A DNA stretch of 64,000 nucleotides from Rhea pennata (Eukaryota > Chordata > Aves > Rheiformes > Rheidae), in contig NC_084670.1 in assembly GCF_028389875.1 (NCBI RefSeq), positions 16,463,383-16,527,382 on the forward strand, read 5' to 3'. Shown here one piece after another: positions 36,906 through 49,953 of this stretch. A program made the position numbers and the translations under genes. The stretch's first letter is position 1. Every line of letters starts with the position of its first letter. The notes under the pieces are model-generated. The model did not search any database, was not told where the DNA came from, and saw only the letters and a program-made list of their open reading frames with translations.

Positions 36906-39806
36906 ATCCTGCTGCCACAGGGAAAGATCATCTATGCTTCTGTTGCAAGCAGTTCCAAACCCTGTCCATAAGTTTTCACATCTGTGAAACCTGTTTCCAC
37001 ACCTGTTTCACATCCTTCCCAGGCAGCCACATACGGTAGTCCAGTGCTCCACCTTCTGCTCTGATAGCATCTTTGCTTTAGTTTCATCTTCACCTTACTG
37101 TTGTTCTGTTCCAGATCTCCATGTCTCTTGCTGTAATTTAAGCCCATTGCACTGTGATTTCCACACACACAGAGGTAGGGGGAAGGGTTTATCCCAGTCC
37201 TCTATTTAAAGCTTCTTGTCGACACTTTAAGAACATTTTCACATTGCCTTCAGTCTCTCACCCTCTAGATTCACCCAGCTCCTGCAGCTTTTCCTTGGTG
37301 ATCGTGGGCAGCCATGCTGCTTTCTTTGGGGCTCTCTCAGGGTCATCCAGGCTGCAATGCCTACACACTGACACGAGGCTGCAGCCAAGGGCTGAATAGA
37401 GCCAAACAATAACTTCAGGTACCCTACAGGCAATTCTGTCTGACCTCGGACTATAAGAAAACCCCAATATGGCATCAGCCTTTAGCTCAACAGTGAGAGG
37501 TTGCTGAGGCGCATCTAGCTTGTAACCCAGATACAGTAGCTATTCCTAGGCTGTGGAGTCTATTACATCTGTCTCTGTATACATCTTCATATTTTTCTTG
37601 ATCAAAATGAAGCCTTTTATTTTTCTAGACCATTTTCCAATACTTCAGGAACAAGCTAAACTCCCATCCTGTTCCCCAATATACTTGCAGCCCTTCCCAG
37701 ATTTCTCCAGTGATTCTCTAGTATTTCTCCAGAGGAAGTAGCCTGTATTAAAAAGAGAAAGAAAAACCTAAGAAAATTGTGAGGTAATGACTAACTTTGG
37801 CCAGATCTGTGCCGCTGGCTGGCCCTGGACTATTTGCTTCTGTTGGAGCCTCTCTCTGTAATGGCAGAGGAGGGACAGGAGCACCTGAGAGAGACGTCCT
37901 CACAGCGCTGTTGCGAGGTGGACACCAGCAGCCTCTTCCTTTCTGCAAGCCCATGGGTGCTTTCAGCAAGCAGGCTCAAGCCATGGCCAACTGGTGTGCA
38001 GCTTCCACAGTCCCTAAGTGACACTCACCCACACATCTCTCGCTCAGCTCGCCTGTCCCTACCCCCTCTAGAGCATTAGTAACATGCTAATCAATCCTGT
38101 ACAGAAGCTGGAAGACAAGTCTCCCAAAAGCTATGCTCCAGCCTCATCAGCCTGGACAGCTGACATCAGCTCTGAGGGCCCAGCTACACTGAAGTGGGGG
38201 CTCTGAGGTGGGACTCAGGGGTCTGGCATCCTTGCGAAGCCCCAGGTTCTGCTTTGTCCTGCCTTGGGAATTACCTGGGAGGTATCTGCTTCCTGTACTG
38301 CTCCATTCAATGTCCAAACCAACAGCAAGCCCACCAGTTCAGATGGATGGTACCTCACTACCATACTCTTACCACCAGATAGTGTTAAAATACTAGCTAC
38401 TGTTCATTACATGTTGCTTTGCAATGCAAGGTACCATGACTTAATTGAAGTTGTATCCATTTTTTTTTTTGTCTTTCTTTCACATTGCTTTTAGCACTAA
38501 GGACTAACTTTAATTGGTGTTAACTTGCCAAACTGTGAAACTCAGATGCATGCATACATTTAAGGTACCAAAACTGTGGGGAAAGCAATAGGGCACAATT
38601 TTTATAGAACTTTCTCAAATGTTTTCAAAAAATTAACTATTACCTCTCCACTTCACATGGTCATAGTTAAGTCCTGTTTTGGCTTCACTAGTCTCTATTG
38701 ATTTTAAGACCTCAACTAGCTGTTTATCCTTTAAGTAATTTATTGAAGACCTACATTTTTAACAACTCAGTAAGATAGCATTCTGCTTTGCACTAGCAGA
38801 TTTCAATATAAAAATGTGTGGTTAGTAATAAAAATGGCTGGATGCGCCTGTTTTACCTGGGAGAATGCTGCTGAATCAAGGTAGATGAAGGTAAAATGCT
38901 ATTTTTATTGAAATGTGTGTAAAACTCCTTACAACTTAATCTACCCTAATGGAAACAATCACATTGACATCAACGGTTATGTCTGCACAGTCTCCTAAGA
39001 CAGTTCTCTTAAAAACAAACCCATTTGGCGTGGATACTTAGCCTGCAAAGCATGGCCTTAGGGGCATGCAGAAAGCATCTTCTAGAGCAGGTGGAATCCT
39101 GTGGACTTCAGCAGCCATGACAGACTAGCGATCCCTCATCGTGTCCATGCAGACCTGTGGTTGGTTGGCAGAAGGCAGATCCTACCTGCCTATGGACGCT
39201 GTGGAGAGGGCTCATTCGGGCCATGGAGGCTGGGGCATCACTAGAAGTACGATAGTCTTTGACTCTGCTTTAGACTCTTGTTCTGATAGGTTAAGATCGA
39301 TCAGAAGATACCTAAGACAGTTAGGTAACTCCACTATCTTTTATTCAAACACCTCTGATGCGCACTAACTTTGGTTTACAGTATATTGGGAGTGAGACAT
39401 GATCTTGACTCCCTCACAGCATCTTTTCCAGTAGCATGTTGGAAGCATGAGATTCAGATTTATATCCTTGACCTTACTGTTCCCTATGACAGCACTGGCA
39501 TGTCATGCTGCATCATACAGAGGTGATCAGTTGCCACTCCCAGTACACAGGATCCCAATATGAGGTAAAAAAGCTCTGGGAAAAACTTGTGGGAGCCTGT
39601 CAATGCAGCCTCTCATACACTACATAACCCATATCCCCAGTGGGGCCTGACACAGACACCTGTCAGCCTGATGCACATGTCTTCATGGCAGGCTGCCATA
39701 GACTTGGGAAGTCTACAAAATAGGGGGTGAGGAGAAGTAACACAGGCCTCCTCCTTTCTGTAACCACTGAAATAAGGAAGCCTTCATCAGTTTTTCCATG
39801 CATGGA

Positions 39807-39812
39807 TTTATT
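39807..39812 (-). terminator. Poly(A) signal AATAAA of VTG2
   Basis: TTTATT on the plus strand, about 190 nt past the VTG2 stop codon at 40003-40005. The implied 3' UTR is about 210 nt, similar to that of VTG3. Confidence 0.6.
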
Positions 39813-40002
39813 ATGAAATCAGATACTGATGGGCAGAACTGTTTCTACAATAATAAGGTTTAATATTTTAAATTACTTAGGAAGATTTAACAGGACTTTG
39901 GCACCTAATTTAGTATCGCTGTCGTTGATGAAGATGAGTCTTATACCACACAATAAAAAGAGTAAAATGTTTCTGTTTTCTCCTGTGCTGCAAGGTACAG
40001 CT

Positions 40003-41083
40003 TCATGTACTGCAGTCTTCATCCTCACAAGAACAAGCTATGTGTGCATCAACAGTGTCCTGCATATCCTCTGACTTCTGGTCAAACTTCATCTGTTTGT
40101 CAGTCACAGTGGTAGCTGAGTCTGAAGGTGAACAAAAAATGAAAGGTAATCAGTATATTTCAGAGGTAGTTTTGCAAGGTACAGCATTTATCATGCACTA
40201 GTCATTAATTATACTAGGCTTGGTTTCTCCTCATTATCATATATATTTATATCTGACTAAGTCAAACAGAGATGTTCCAGGAAACCCTGTTAATTAAAGT
40301 CGGTTCTACATTGAAAACCACTACTTCCATGTAGAATTTTATTAATAATACATTTTGAAAAGGATATGGTGGTTTTAAAGAAAAAACAAACTTTGAAAAC
40401 AGACATGAACCTATCATTTATATGATCTCTATCTAATCTATTTAATCTATTATAATCTACATTGTATCTATAAAAAGGACTGCCCACTGGTGGCCAGGAA
40501 TCCTGTCCACACCTGTCCTTCTGTTGATTAAATCAGCTCAATGAAATAGGCTCAGGCCCAAAGGCACTGAGATACAAAAATACACATGATGGAGGTCCCC
40601 ATTTCTGGTACTGCCCATGACTGAATGTGTCTGAACCACCACATGCTACAATACATAGTTTTTCAGCTGAATTACAAAGTTGTTACTCTGCCCTTATCCT
40701 GCTAGTTCAAAGCACCACGAAGGTGAGGTCAGTTTAGATTTTAAATGCCACTATCATGAAAGCATAGTAAAATTTCGAGGAAAACATCTCTCTTCCACTA
40801 AAAAAAAAAAAAGGTTTATGTATTAATGAGAAGATAGAAAGGTCTTCAGTCAATACAATAGCGAATCCAGGCCTACCAGTATGCAGCTCCTTCCTGTTCA
40901 ATAAGATTTCTGTTGACTTACCAGCTGGGAGACAGTGGAAACCAACAGTTACTGGAGTAGTCTTAGTGGCTGAACATCCTTTCATACAGCGTAGCACAGG
41001 CTCGGTAGAATAGCATTTTGACTCTACGCCTGCAAGCTGAACTGTCTTCTCAAGCTTCACAAATGAGCGTTGCAGTTTACAAG
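40003..41083 (-). other. VTG2: VTG2 exons 34-35: cysteine-rich C-terminal peptide
   Basis: Exon 34 (40922-41083) codes [20 protein letters not shown] and [20 protein letters not shown]. Exon 35 (40003-40121) codes [20 protein letters not shown] and ends [14 protein letters not shown] followed by TGA. Confidence 0.93.
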
Positions 41084-44000
41084 CTGTAATAGAACCATTG
41101 ATGATATTTTAAATTCTTTTGTACAAAATCTTTGGATCTCCTCAGACTACTCCCTCTGCCAATGATGTTTCGCACTTGCAAACAATTTGTCTCTACTAAA
41201 AAATATACTGTGATCATAAGTAAAATAGTATCACTGACTGATTAGTTTTTCAAATAAGCTAATTAGATATGGAGCTACATAAAGTTCATTTCAAATGCAA
41301 CTGGTATTTCTGGATGAATATGTAGAGACATAGTCTGATATACTTTCTAATAAACATTTTGCAAAGTGCCTCGATAGCTGCAAAATCACATTTAAAAGCT
41401 TTAAATATGCAGTAGTGGAGTTGGGGGGGATGGTTCTGAACAAATAAAAATAATCACTAACGAATTACCATTACCACTGTCATTCTGACTCAAAATTGCT
41501 GCAGATCTGAAGACATAAAAGTCATTGGTGCCAGCCAGTAATATTGGTCTCATTTTGGATGCCAGGACTACCAGTTACAGGTCTGTGAGAAGTTAAACCG
41601 ACCACAATTCATTCCTGACTGTAACCTTTAATCCTTAACGTGGTGTATTAAATGGAAATACAACGTATGGTTACTGTCAATCGTGAACTTTTTTGTGCAC
41701 ATGTACATGTACTACATATCCACCTATAGCAAGTTTGATGCCAAGTATTCTTTTCAATAACACATAAAAGAATTAAAGCTAATGTACAGTTAAACATGTG
41801 AAAGTTATCTCCAGGTAATGAGTATGTCCTTCCCATCAGGACAAGTCTTTACAAAAGCAATGTGCTTGTTCTCCTCCCTCCAGTATGGTATGCTGTTGCA
41901 TCATAATGTCAGATGACAGAATTGAGTATACTGTAAGATCCCAATTTACTGAAACACATAAAATATGTCATTTTTACTCTGACTATATAAGTATTTCCCC
42001 TAATAACTGTGGGAATGCTCATGTGCTTGAATGCTTTGCTTGACAGGCTGCACTGGTTCAAAAATCGGGTAATAATCATGTCATAGTAATAACAGTTGTG
42101 GTACTAATTAATTATCACTGTCTGATTTTTTGATGGATCAAATATTGTCTGGAAAACATTGCTTTGCTTAAATCATAACATTCTATGTGAATTTATTCAC
42201 TTACTTTTTTTCCTGACCTTCTGAAACACTTAAAAACTGAAACAAAGATTTGTTTCAGCTTATTTATTTCATTTTAACTGATTTTTTTTCTGGCTTATTT
42301 TGTTTGATTTGTAACTTCTCGTTCCTTTCTAAAACGACAAATGATTTTAATAGTTAATATAATTTAATATTGAATTACAGAATTAGTAAGGTTGGAAGGG
42401 ACCTCTGGAGATCATCTAGTCCAACCCCTCTGCTCAAGCAGGGTCACCTAGAGCATGTTAGACAGGGTTGCATCCAGGCAGGCTTTAAATATCTCCAGAG
42501 AAGGAGACTCCACAGCCTCTCTGGGCAACCTGTTCCAGTGCTCTGTCACTCTCACAGTGAAGAAATTTCTCCTCACATTCAGGTGGAACTTCCTGTGGTT
42601 CAGTTTCTGCCCATTGCCTCTCGTCCTTGTCTTGTCCTATTGAAGCTTCATTAATTTTTTTTCCAAAACTTTGCATATTCTACATTTTCTAAACAACTGT
42701 AGTAATAGTATATTAAATTTATTAGAGCTTGTATACCTCCTGTGCAAGGCTTTTCTTCCAAAATCCAAGAATGCACAAAACTGACTGCATCTTTAGCTAG
42801 ATATCCATTGGGCATCCGATATTCCTGTTCAGATTCTGCATCATATTTTCCACATATGCCGCATGTTTTCCCTGCCATCCATAAAGCAACTTGAATCTTT
42901 GAGACAAAAAGTCAAAGTCATTTCAAGTTAAACAAAAAAGACCTATGGAGCACACTTTTTCTGTACAGGAGTCTTCTACTGTAACACACAAGTTAATGCA
43001 AAAACATTTAGATTTGTTTGCTTTCTTTGCTAAGAATTCAGAAGGGTCAGATACCAAACTCCCATGGGGCTGCAGTGTGTTTAACTTGTTAGGGCCTTTA
43101 AAACCTACTGTGTCTATCTAGTCTATTAAGTTACTGATGCTGAAGCTTTTTTTGTCTGGCTGATGTTTTCACAGCAGGTGATGGAGAATTCATCACACAA
43201 CGTGATTTCCTGATGTCTTACATTTCTATTGTACATCATTTCTAGCAACAGCTTTTAAAACATTTGCTCATCTGAAAAGAAAGGCAGGGGAGAGGAGCCG
43301 AGAACTCTGGTTCTACTTGCAAATGTGCCACTGATTCAGTCTGTGTGCTACTCATCTATACTGTAAGGTTCAGATATTATTGTCTGCGATGGATTCTGAC
43401 ATCTTCTATTCAGAAATAAAGAGGACTGCAATCCTAGCTGTAGTGTCTTCATCTTTTTTGGTTTTTGGGTCCAGGATAGACTCGTCTTTGCCACTGTATA
43501 CTCTTGCACACAGATGGATTTAAGGGAATCCTACGGAAATTTCTCAACGTGCAAGCTTATGTACAGGAAGAACTATACCTGGAACGTGTGTCCATCAAAG
43601 TACAATTTATCAATGCCGTAGGCTGGAGCAACAAGTACAAGTCCTTGTTTTTCACTGTGGATCTCCAGAGAAGGACCTAGAATGGAAACAAAAAAGGAAA
43701 ACCAAACAGACACAAGCTAGCATTCTTCAGAAAGAGAAAAGCAACTTGCATGTCTTTTTTTCATGTCTTTTTCTTTAAATGCCTCATTTATTCTACTGAA
43801 GAGGCAAAACATGCTGCAAAACAACGTGTAAAAATGTGTATATATAGAAAATAGGTGTTTGTAATTACAAATTTGGAAAACAAAATTTCAATGATCACAG
43901 CTTTATTTATTTCTTTGGATTGTACCTCTAGAAATGACTACAAAGCTGCCTATAATATCTCTACAGTTTTGCAGAAATACAAGGCCCTGATTACACTATA

Positions 44001-47000
44001 TTGTAGTAAGAAAATACAAAGAACAACATGATTGTCACTGGAGTAATTTCTAGCACAGTAAAAACTAACATTATAAATAGGACAAAGCTCAGCACTGGCA
44101 GATACTAAGCCAATTTCAGTAAGATTTAGCCTGACTTGTATACTACAGCTACACAATCAGGAAACACCTGCATTATATATTGCCCTTGATTGGGTAGCAC
44201 AGAATGAAACAAAGTCTGACAGTGCCCTTTTACAGAAAAAAATATTCCTGCTTTGAGAGAACAAAGCAGGCAGATTTTACCTGTATACATCCAGTTCTCC
44301 TTATTTATTCCTAGTAGATTTCAGAATGCTAACTGAATTTCAACCTACAGATCCATTTTTGACCAGGGAAAACTGTGATATATAGGTGTGGTGAATTTTA
44401 AAAAAGTTTTACTTGGAACTCAAATTTAGAATACCAATTACCCATGAAAATAAGGGAACTTTATGTTAGTTATATCTTGCCTAGTTTGGCCATTTCAAGA
44501 GCTTCATGCTGTAATTAGTCTCATATGCAAATAAGTAAAATACATTTTCTTAAATAGTAACCTTCCAACTAAAGGTAAAAATACTTATTGAATACAAACT
44601 GATGAAATCTCCTTGACAGTATTTTTTTCTCTCTTTCTTTCTCCTAACCTTTATATGAAAATGGAACAAAATAGATGCTGCATCACTTACCAGCATTAGA
44701 TGAGTATGAAACATTTGTCCTGAGGCTCTCGACCCCATCTATAGCTAGTTTCACAAGCCCGTTGGCAGGATACATGTCAATCTCACTGTTAAAGGAGAAG
44801 AGGGCTCATTTGTACCTAGGCTGTAGCACAGTCAAGAGCACATGCTGACAAAATGATTGTCCTGCTCACGGAGTATCACTGGCTGTAGCATAAGCTTGTG
44901 TTAGCTACTTAGAGTATGTCTGGGGTATTCCTGTCACCCAAGACACAGGATAACATCATATGAACCATAGTCAATGCATATGGAAAGTAAGTAAGGGGAA
45001 TGCTGAAATTACTTCGGTTGCTGAACCACTTTAATAAAGCTTAAATCTAAATTCCTCTCATGTTAAACTGGGACGATGCAGTCCCTCACAATTCCAGCAT
45101 CTGGCTAAGAATTACTTACTGACTGCCAAGTTTGATGTTGATTGCTTTAAGGTCTAGAGTTTCTCCAGCATTCTTCATCATCACCAGGAACTTGAGATCC
45201 GAGCTACAGTCCTGGGCCAAGATATGGTAGCAGTTTGCAGGCATTGTGTAGTTAAACTGAACTTCATTAAAGGTTGTGATCTTGTTGAGGGAAACTGAGC
45301 AGCGAGCTGGTTAAATAGAATTGCAATGAGTATTTGCCTCTCCATAGAAGAAATTCATAAATAACATACATTATTTTTAGTGCTACATTATTTTTAGCGC
45401 TCTATTCTTATCATTATGTGATGTTTTTTTGTATAAGATTACAAGGGCTTTTGAGTACCAAGCACCCATGATTTATAGGAAAGGCATGAAAAACATACTC
45501 CTCTATCTAACCAAAAATGATTACCAGAAAGTTTAAATGTTACTGGTTGAGACTTGCTTTCCCTGAAATACTGATGATTTCTGTACTATCTACTCAATAT
45601 TCTCTCTCATTTGAACCATCTTAGCATTACTACAGAACAATTCTTTGTTAACTGGAGATAATCCCAGATAAATTCAGAAGATACCCAAGTAATTCCAAAC
45701 AGTGAGTATGTCAAGCTTCTGAACCAGATCAAATTCTGACCTTTCAAATTATTTAGTACTGCAGAGGGGCCTTCAGCAAAGACATTCCAGATTGGAGGCT
45801 GCAGCTCTGAAGCCGATATCCTTGGACCTACAGGGAGTGACAAGGGAAGCCTCATGGCTTTTTCATAGAGGATCATCTGAAAAGGAATTAAAAAGCATAT
45901 TCAAAACACACTTTAGCCAGATATTCTAAGCAGACAGCTCAGATCAGCCTTTTCTCCTATTTGGAAATTGATTTCAATCAAATGTTTGTTTGACAATTTA
46001 TACCATTCAGAACAGAATTCATCTGACTGTCCATGAGCTTTTTGGTTACAGTGTACTCTCATGATGTGGGTCATCATTCAGCTATTGGGAGAGAATAAAT
46101 TATTCCCTTTCCAAGGTGGCTAGGTGAACACTTACGAAGCAACTACAAAGGAAAACACACGTCATTGTGAATATCCATGGCACTCTCTTCTCCCATGAAG
46201 AAAATCATTCAATGAGTATTCTTGGATGGAATATAAAAAGGTTGAAACGAACAAACATTGTTTTCATTGTTTGCAGCCAAATTGATTTTTACTTATTTTT
46301 TTTTCTCAGAATTGATGCTGTGTAATTAAAAAGCAACTGTCTGATTTTTATAACAGAAGAAAATAGGAGAGTAACAATATTTCATACTTACATCAGGAAG
46401 CTTGACAACAACATCACATGTCCTTGGAGAAGTTAGAGCCATGATCACCCTGGCTTGTCGAGAAGGGTTCTTGTCCATTCTTTCAGAGAACCCCAGCATA
46501 AATGCAGCTCCAGGGACAAACTGGTAAAACCTTAAAAAATTCACAACAGAAGGATCTGGTGAAACAAAGAAGCAAAAAAAGGCATACATCCAAAACAGGC
46601 TGTCTCAGACCTATGCTTACATAGCACACAGTTTTCTTCAGGATCACTGTTACCAAGTAAAAATTTAGGATACTCTTTGCTTCACTGATCAAGTGTTCAG
46701 TGAAAGGAAGAATCTGTTCCTTGGTTTTCAGTATTTATGCCCAGTATAAACAATTACTGTACATTACAATAGGATGGTTATGATCTCCTACTCAGCTTTT
46801 ATGTCCAAAGACAATACTGAAACATAGATCACAGAATAAAAAATAACTGGTAGTTTAATCACTAGAATCTCATAGGTGGATGTGGATTTTTGCTGTTGAC
46901 CAACATCAAAAATGAGTGAACCTAAGGACTAAAATCTCACCCTTCTGCTACTGATCTGACACTTGAAGGAACTTTAGGCCACTCTAATTTCACTTGTACA

Positions 47001-49913
47001 GCAGGGTGAGCAGCAAACCGTCCAGTTACCAGCTCAGTAGAAATTTTGTAGTCCTGGCAATTCCGGCCCCATTTCAGATAAGCCTATAACGGAGAGAGAA
47101 GTGGTCCATTTTTAAACCTGTAGAACATGAGTTTCCTGTGATGCATATAGTTGTATATGACTATTTTTGAGCCTTACCGCTGCCTTGTGAGCATTGAGGA
47201 CTGAAGCATCAGCACAGAGCTTCCACTTGCTTGAATCTGTGAGGTTTGACACAAATACCTGCATCCGGGGCCTGATGGAGTAGATATCAGCATATACCAC
47301 AAGCTGGAGGCCCCCTATCTTCTTATTGCTCCGAATGCCATGAAGAAAAACAGCTAATACTGGTGTTTTCACATCTCCCAAAAACTTGGGCTAAGAACAA
47401 GGGGAGGGAAAGTATGCAAAGAACGTCATTATAAAGGAGTTACTATGGAACATTTTACATACAAAATCTGGATAGATAACTGAAAAATAAGCAACTGCAC
47501 TGCAAATATATACCAGCATGTGTACCAGAAATATATATACCCACAAACTCTCACACACATCTTACGTGCATGAGTTTGTGCACCCACAGATGGATTTTTT
47601 GGATTTTATACATCCATCACCATGTTTGATATGAGCAAAAATTTGTGACATTTATTCAGCTACAGCTGATACCAAGGGAATATTCATATTAGGATAGAGT
47701 AAGGGTTATAGGATTTAGGTTACATTATTATTATTAACATATTTGCCTGGGAATGAAAGAAAGCAGTTATATTTAACTTATATCATAAGCTGTCAATTAC
47801 ACTCATCACTCATTCTCACAACAGTATCATTCCCCAACCAGTGTCCTTTTGTTTTTCTGTCTTTATCTTACTCTATCACCTGTCATTTCACACTCCAGCT
47901 GTAAGCTCTGTGAAGCGAGCACGAGCTTTTGTGTTATGTCTGTATGGCACTCTAGCACAAAATATAATCCAGGATCATCACCTCATATGAACTTCCCGCT
48001 TTGATAGCAGGGCCCCAAGTGTGCTATAATTCACAATTCCTTCACTTCATTTTTACACCTTTCCCCAGATAGCAAGTCCTCATGTACCAGGGTGTGTGCT
48101 CGTGAGGGGAAGGCACTACATGTCATCTTTGGAGATGGACTCTGAGGCTACTCTTAGCCTTGGCCCTTGCACTGGTTGCAGGGGTCACAAAAGGAGTATT
48201 CACAGGCACCTGTCAGGCAGGGTGGCCCAGTGAGGGAACGGCTGTTGTGCTGAACTCCAGGTAAAAGGGATCCTTGCCTCATTGAAGGGGAAAGTGTACT
48301 GGGGACACATAGTGTCTCACTCTCAATACCTAAGACATGACAGGTTGGTTTTGCTCTCTTCCCATTATCCTAGCTGTACAATTACTGGAAACGCACAGCC
48401 AATCTGCCATTCTTCCAAGCTGACAGAAACCTCTAAAGATTATGCAACTAACCCGGGAAGCAGCTTGAGATGTGGCATAACTGGATCTTGTGGACGAGTC
48501 CATGCTGGTAAGTTGGTCAGCTGGGACTTTCTTTTTTGGGAACTGCAAGAAGAAAATACATAATGCTCAAGACATTTTTATGCTCAAGACTTTTATGTTA
48601 CTACTTAAAAGTTTGTTTGAAGAAATTGTTCTAGACACACTGCAGAATATTTTTTGTTATGGCACTTATGAAAAATATGCATTCCTGCACTGAGCTGCTC
48701 AATGATTTGCAGTATGATATGCTTTGTCCTGCTTACTACATGCAGTCTGCTTCTATAAAATTTCATTTACCCATATGTATCTGACTCCCCTGCACAGACA
48801 GTTAAGAAACAAACCTAGATGAGAATTCCCTCTTTGCAAAAACTCTGGAGCAGGGCAAGCCAAACAGAACCAGTCTCCTGGTTCAATACAGAAGACCACA
48901 TTTGATTCATTTTATTTCCAGAAGGGCCTGACCAACTGAATGGACAGACACACGCAGCTGAGTGTTTTACTTTCTACGCACTGATCACAACTACTGATCA
49001 TTGTTCCTGGCTAGATCAGACCAAGTAAGAATCTTCTGCTGAACTAAAATTGTCTTTCCACCTGAAGATGCTAAAGGACTCAAGTTTTTGATAGTAGGAC
49101 CTTTGTTCCTTCAAAATGTGCATCTCCAGTTCCTTGTGCTGCTTTGGTAGAGCTTTATATCTAATTTTCAGAGTCACAGATGGCATCATAAGCACAACAC
49201 AAAAAAGTACACTGCTCTGTTTTTACACATCTCAGAAGAACTGCCACAATCAAATTGGTGTTCTAAATACTATCAATATTGTAATTTTCTTCAGTAAAGA
49301 CAGTAATGGGTCTTTAACTTATGGTAGACTCCAAACTTTATCTACTGAGGAAAGAAAACTCACCTCTTGCCTGTGTGCTGATCTAAAACGGTACCGATAA
49401 ATCTCATGATGTCCCTTTGGAAATAATAAAAACAAGAAGAGGAAAAGCCTCAGAAGAAATGCCACAAATGCACTGAAATCTGAGAACTGGCAATTAAGCA
49501 GGGATTTCTCTAGTTATCACTCATACAGTCCTGTATGTTCAGAGACACACAGTGCAAGTCTTGAAATAGATTCTACAGAAACATTAATGTTCTTACCTCA
49601 AAATTAAGATAGAAACATGCAGCATTTATAGAGAAAGTATTAAGTCAGCAAAAATTGGCTGCTTGTCTATAGCAAAAGTTTCAGCAAAGTTGTGGAAACT
49701 TTTGAGATGTATTAAAGTAGACATCTGAGCCAAGTGATTACAGGTGTGTTTGCAGAATAATTTTGCAATTTTGTATTGCTACAATTTACTGTGTTGACTC
49801 ATGACTTCCTGATTTATGATGCAACGCCAGCTGCCATCAGGAATGAGATTCACAAACATTACCAACATCAATCAGTTTACTGACAAATATGAGTTACCCA
49901 TATTTTGGAATAC

Positions 49914-49953
<40 letters not shown>

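Larger units (their letters stand above)
34500..39790. other. Intergenic spacer between VTG2 and VTG3
   Basis: About 5.3 kb from the VTG3 promoter to the VTG2 poly(A) site. It contains the ERE candidates, a T/G-rich low-complexity stretch (about 35440-35482), a CT-rich stretch (about 36458-36483), and moderately GC-rich single-copy-looking sequence at 36.6-38.4 kb with several short overlapping open frames on both strands. None of these has splice signals, homology I recognise or a consistent frame. I see no third vitellogenin copy or exon fragments here. Confidence 0.6.

Noticed and set aside
36672-37475. Cluster of short overlapping open frames in the VTG spacer
   Set aside because: Found on both strands with no consistent frame, splice pattern or homology; expected by chance in moderately GC-rich DNA.
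34500-39790. A third vitellogenin or pseudogene copy in the spacer
   Set aside because: I recall a vitellogenin pseudogene near chicken VTG2, but no exon-like fragment is visible here.
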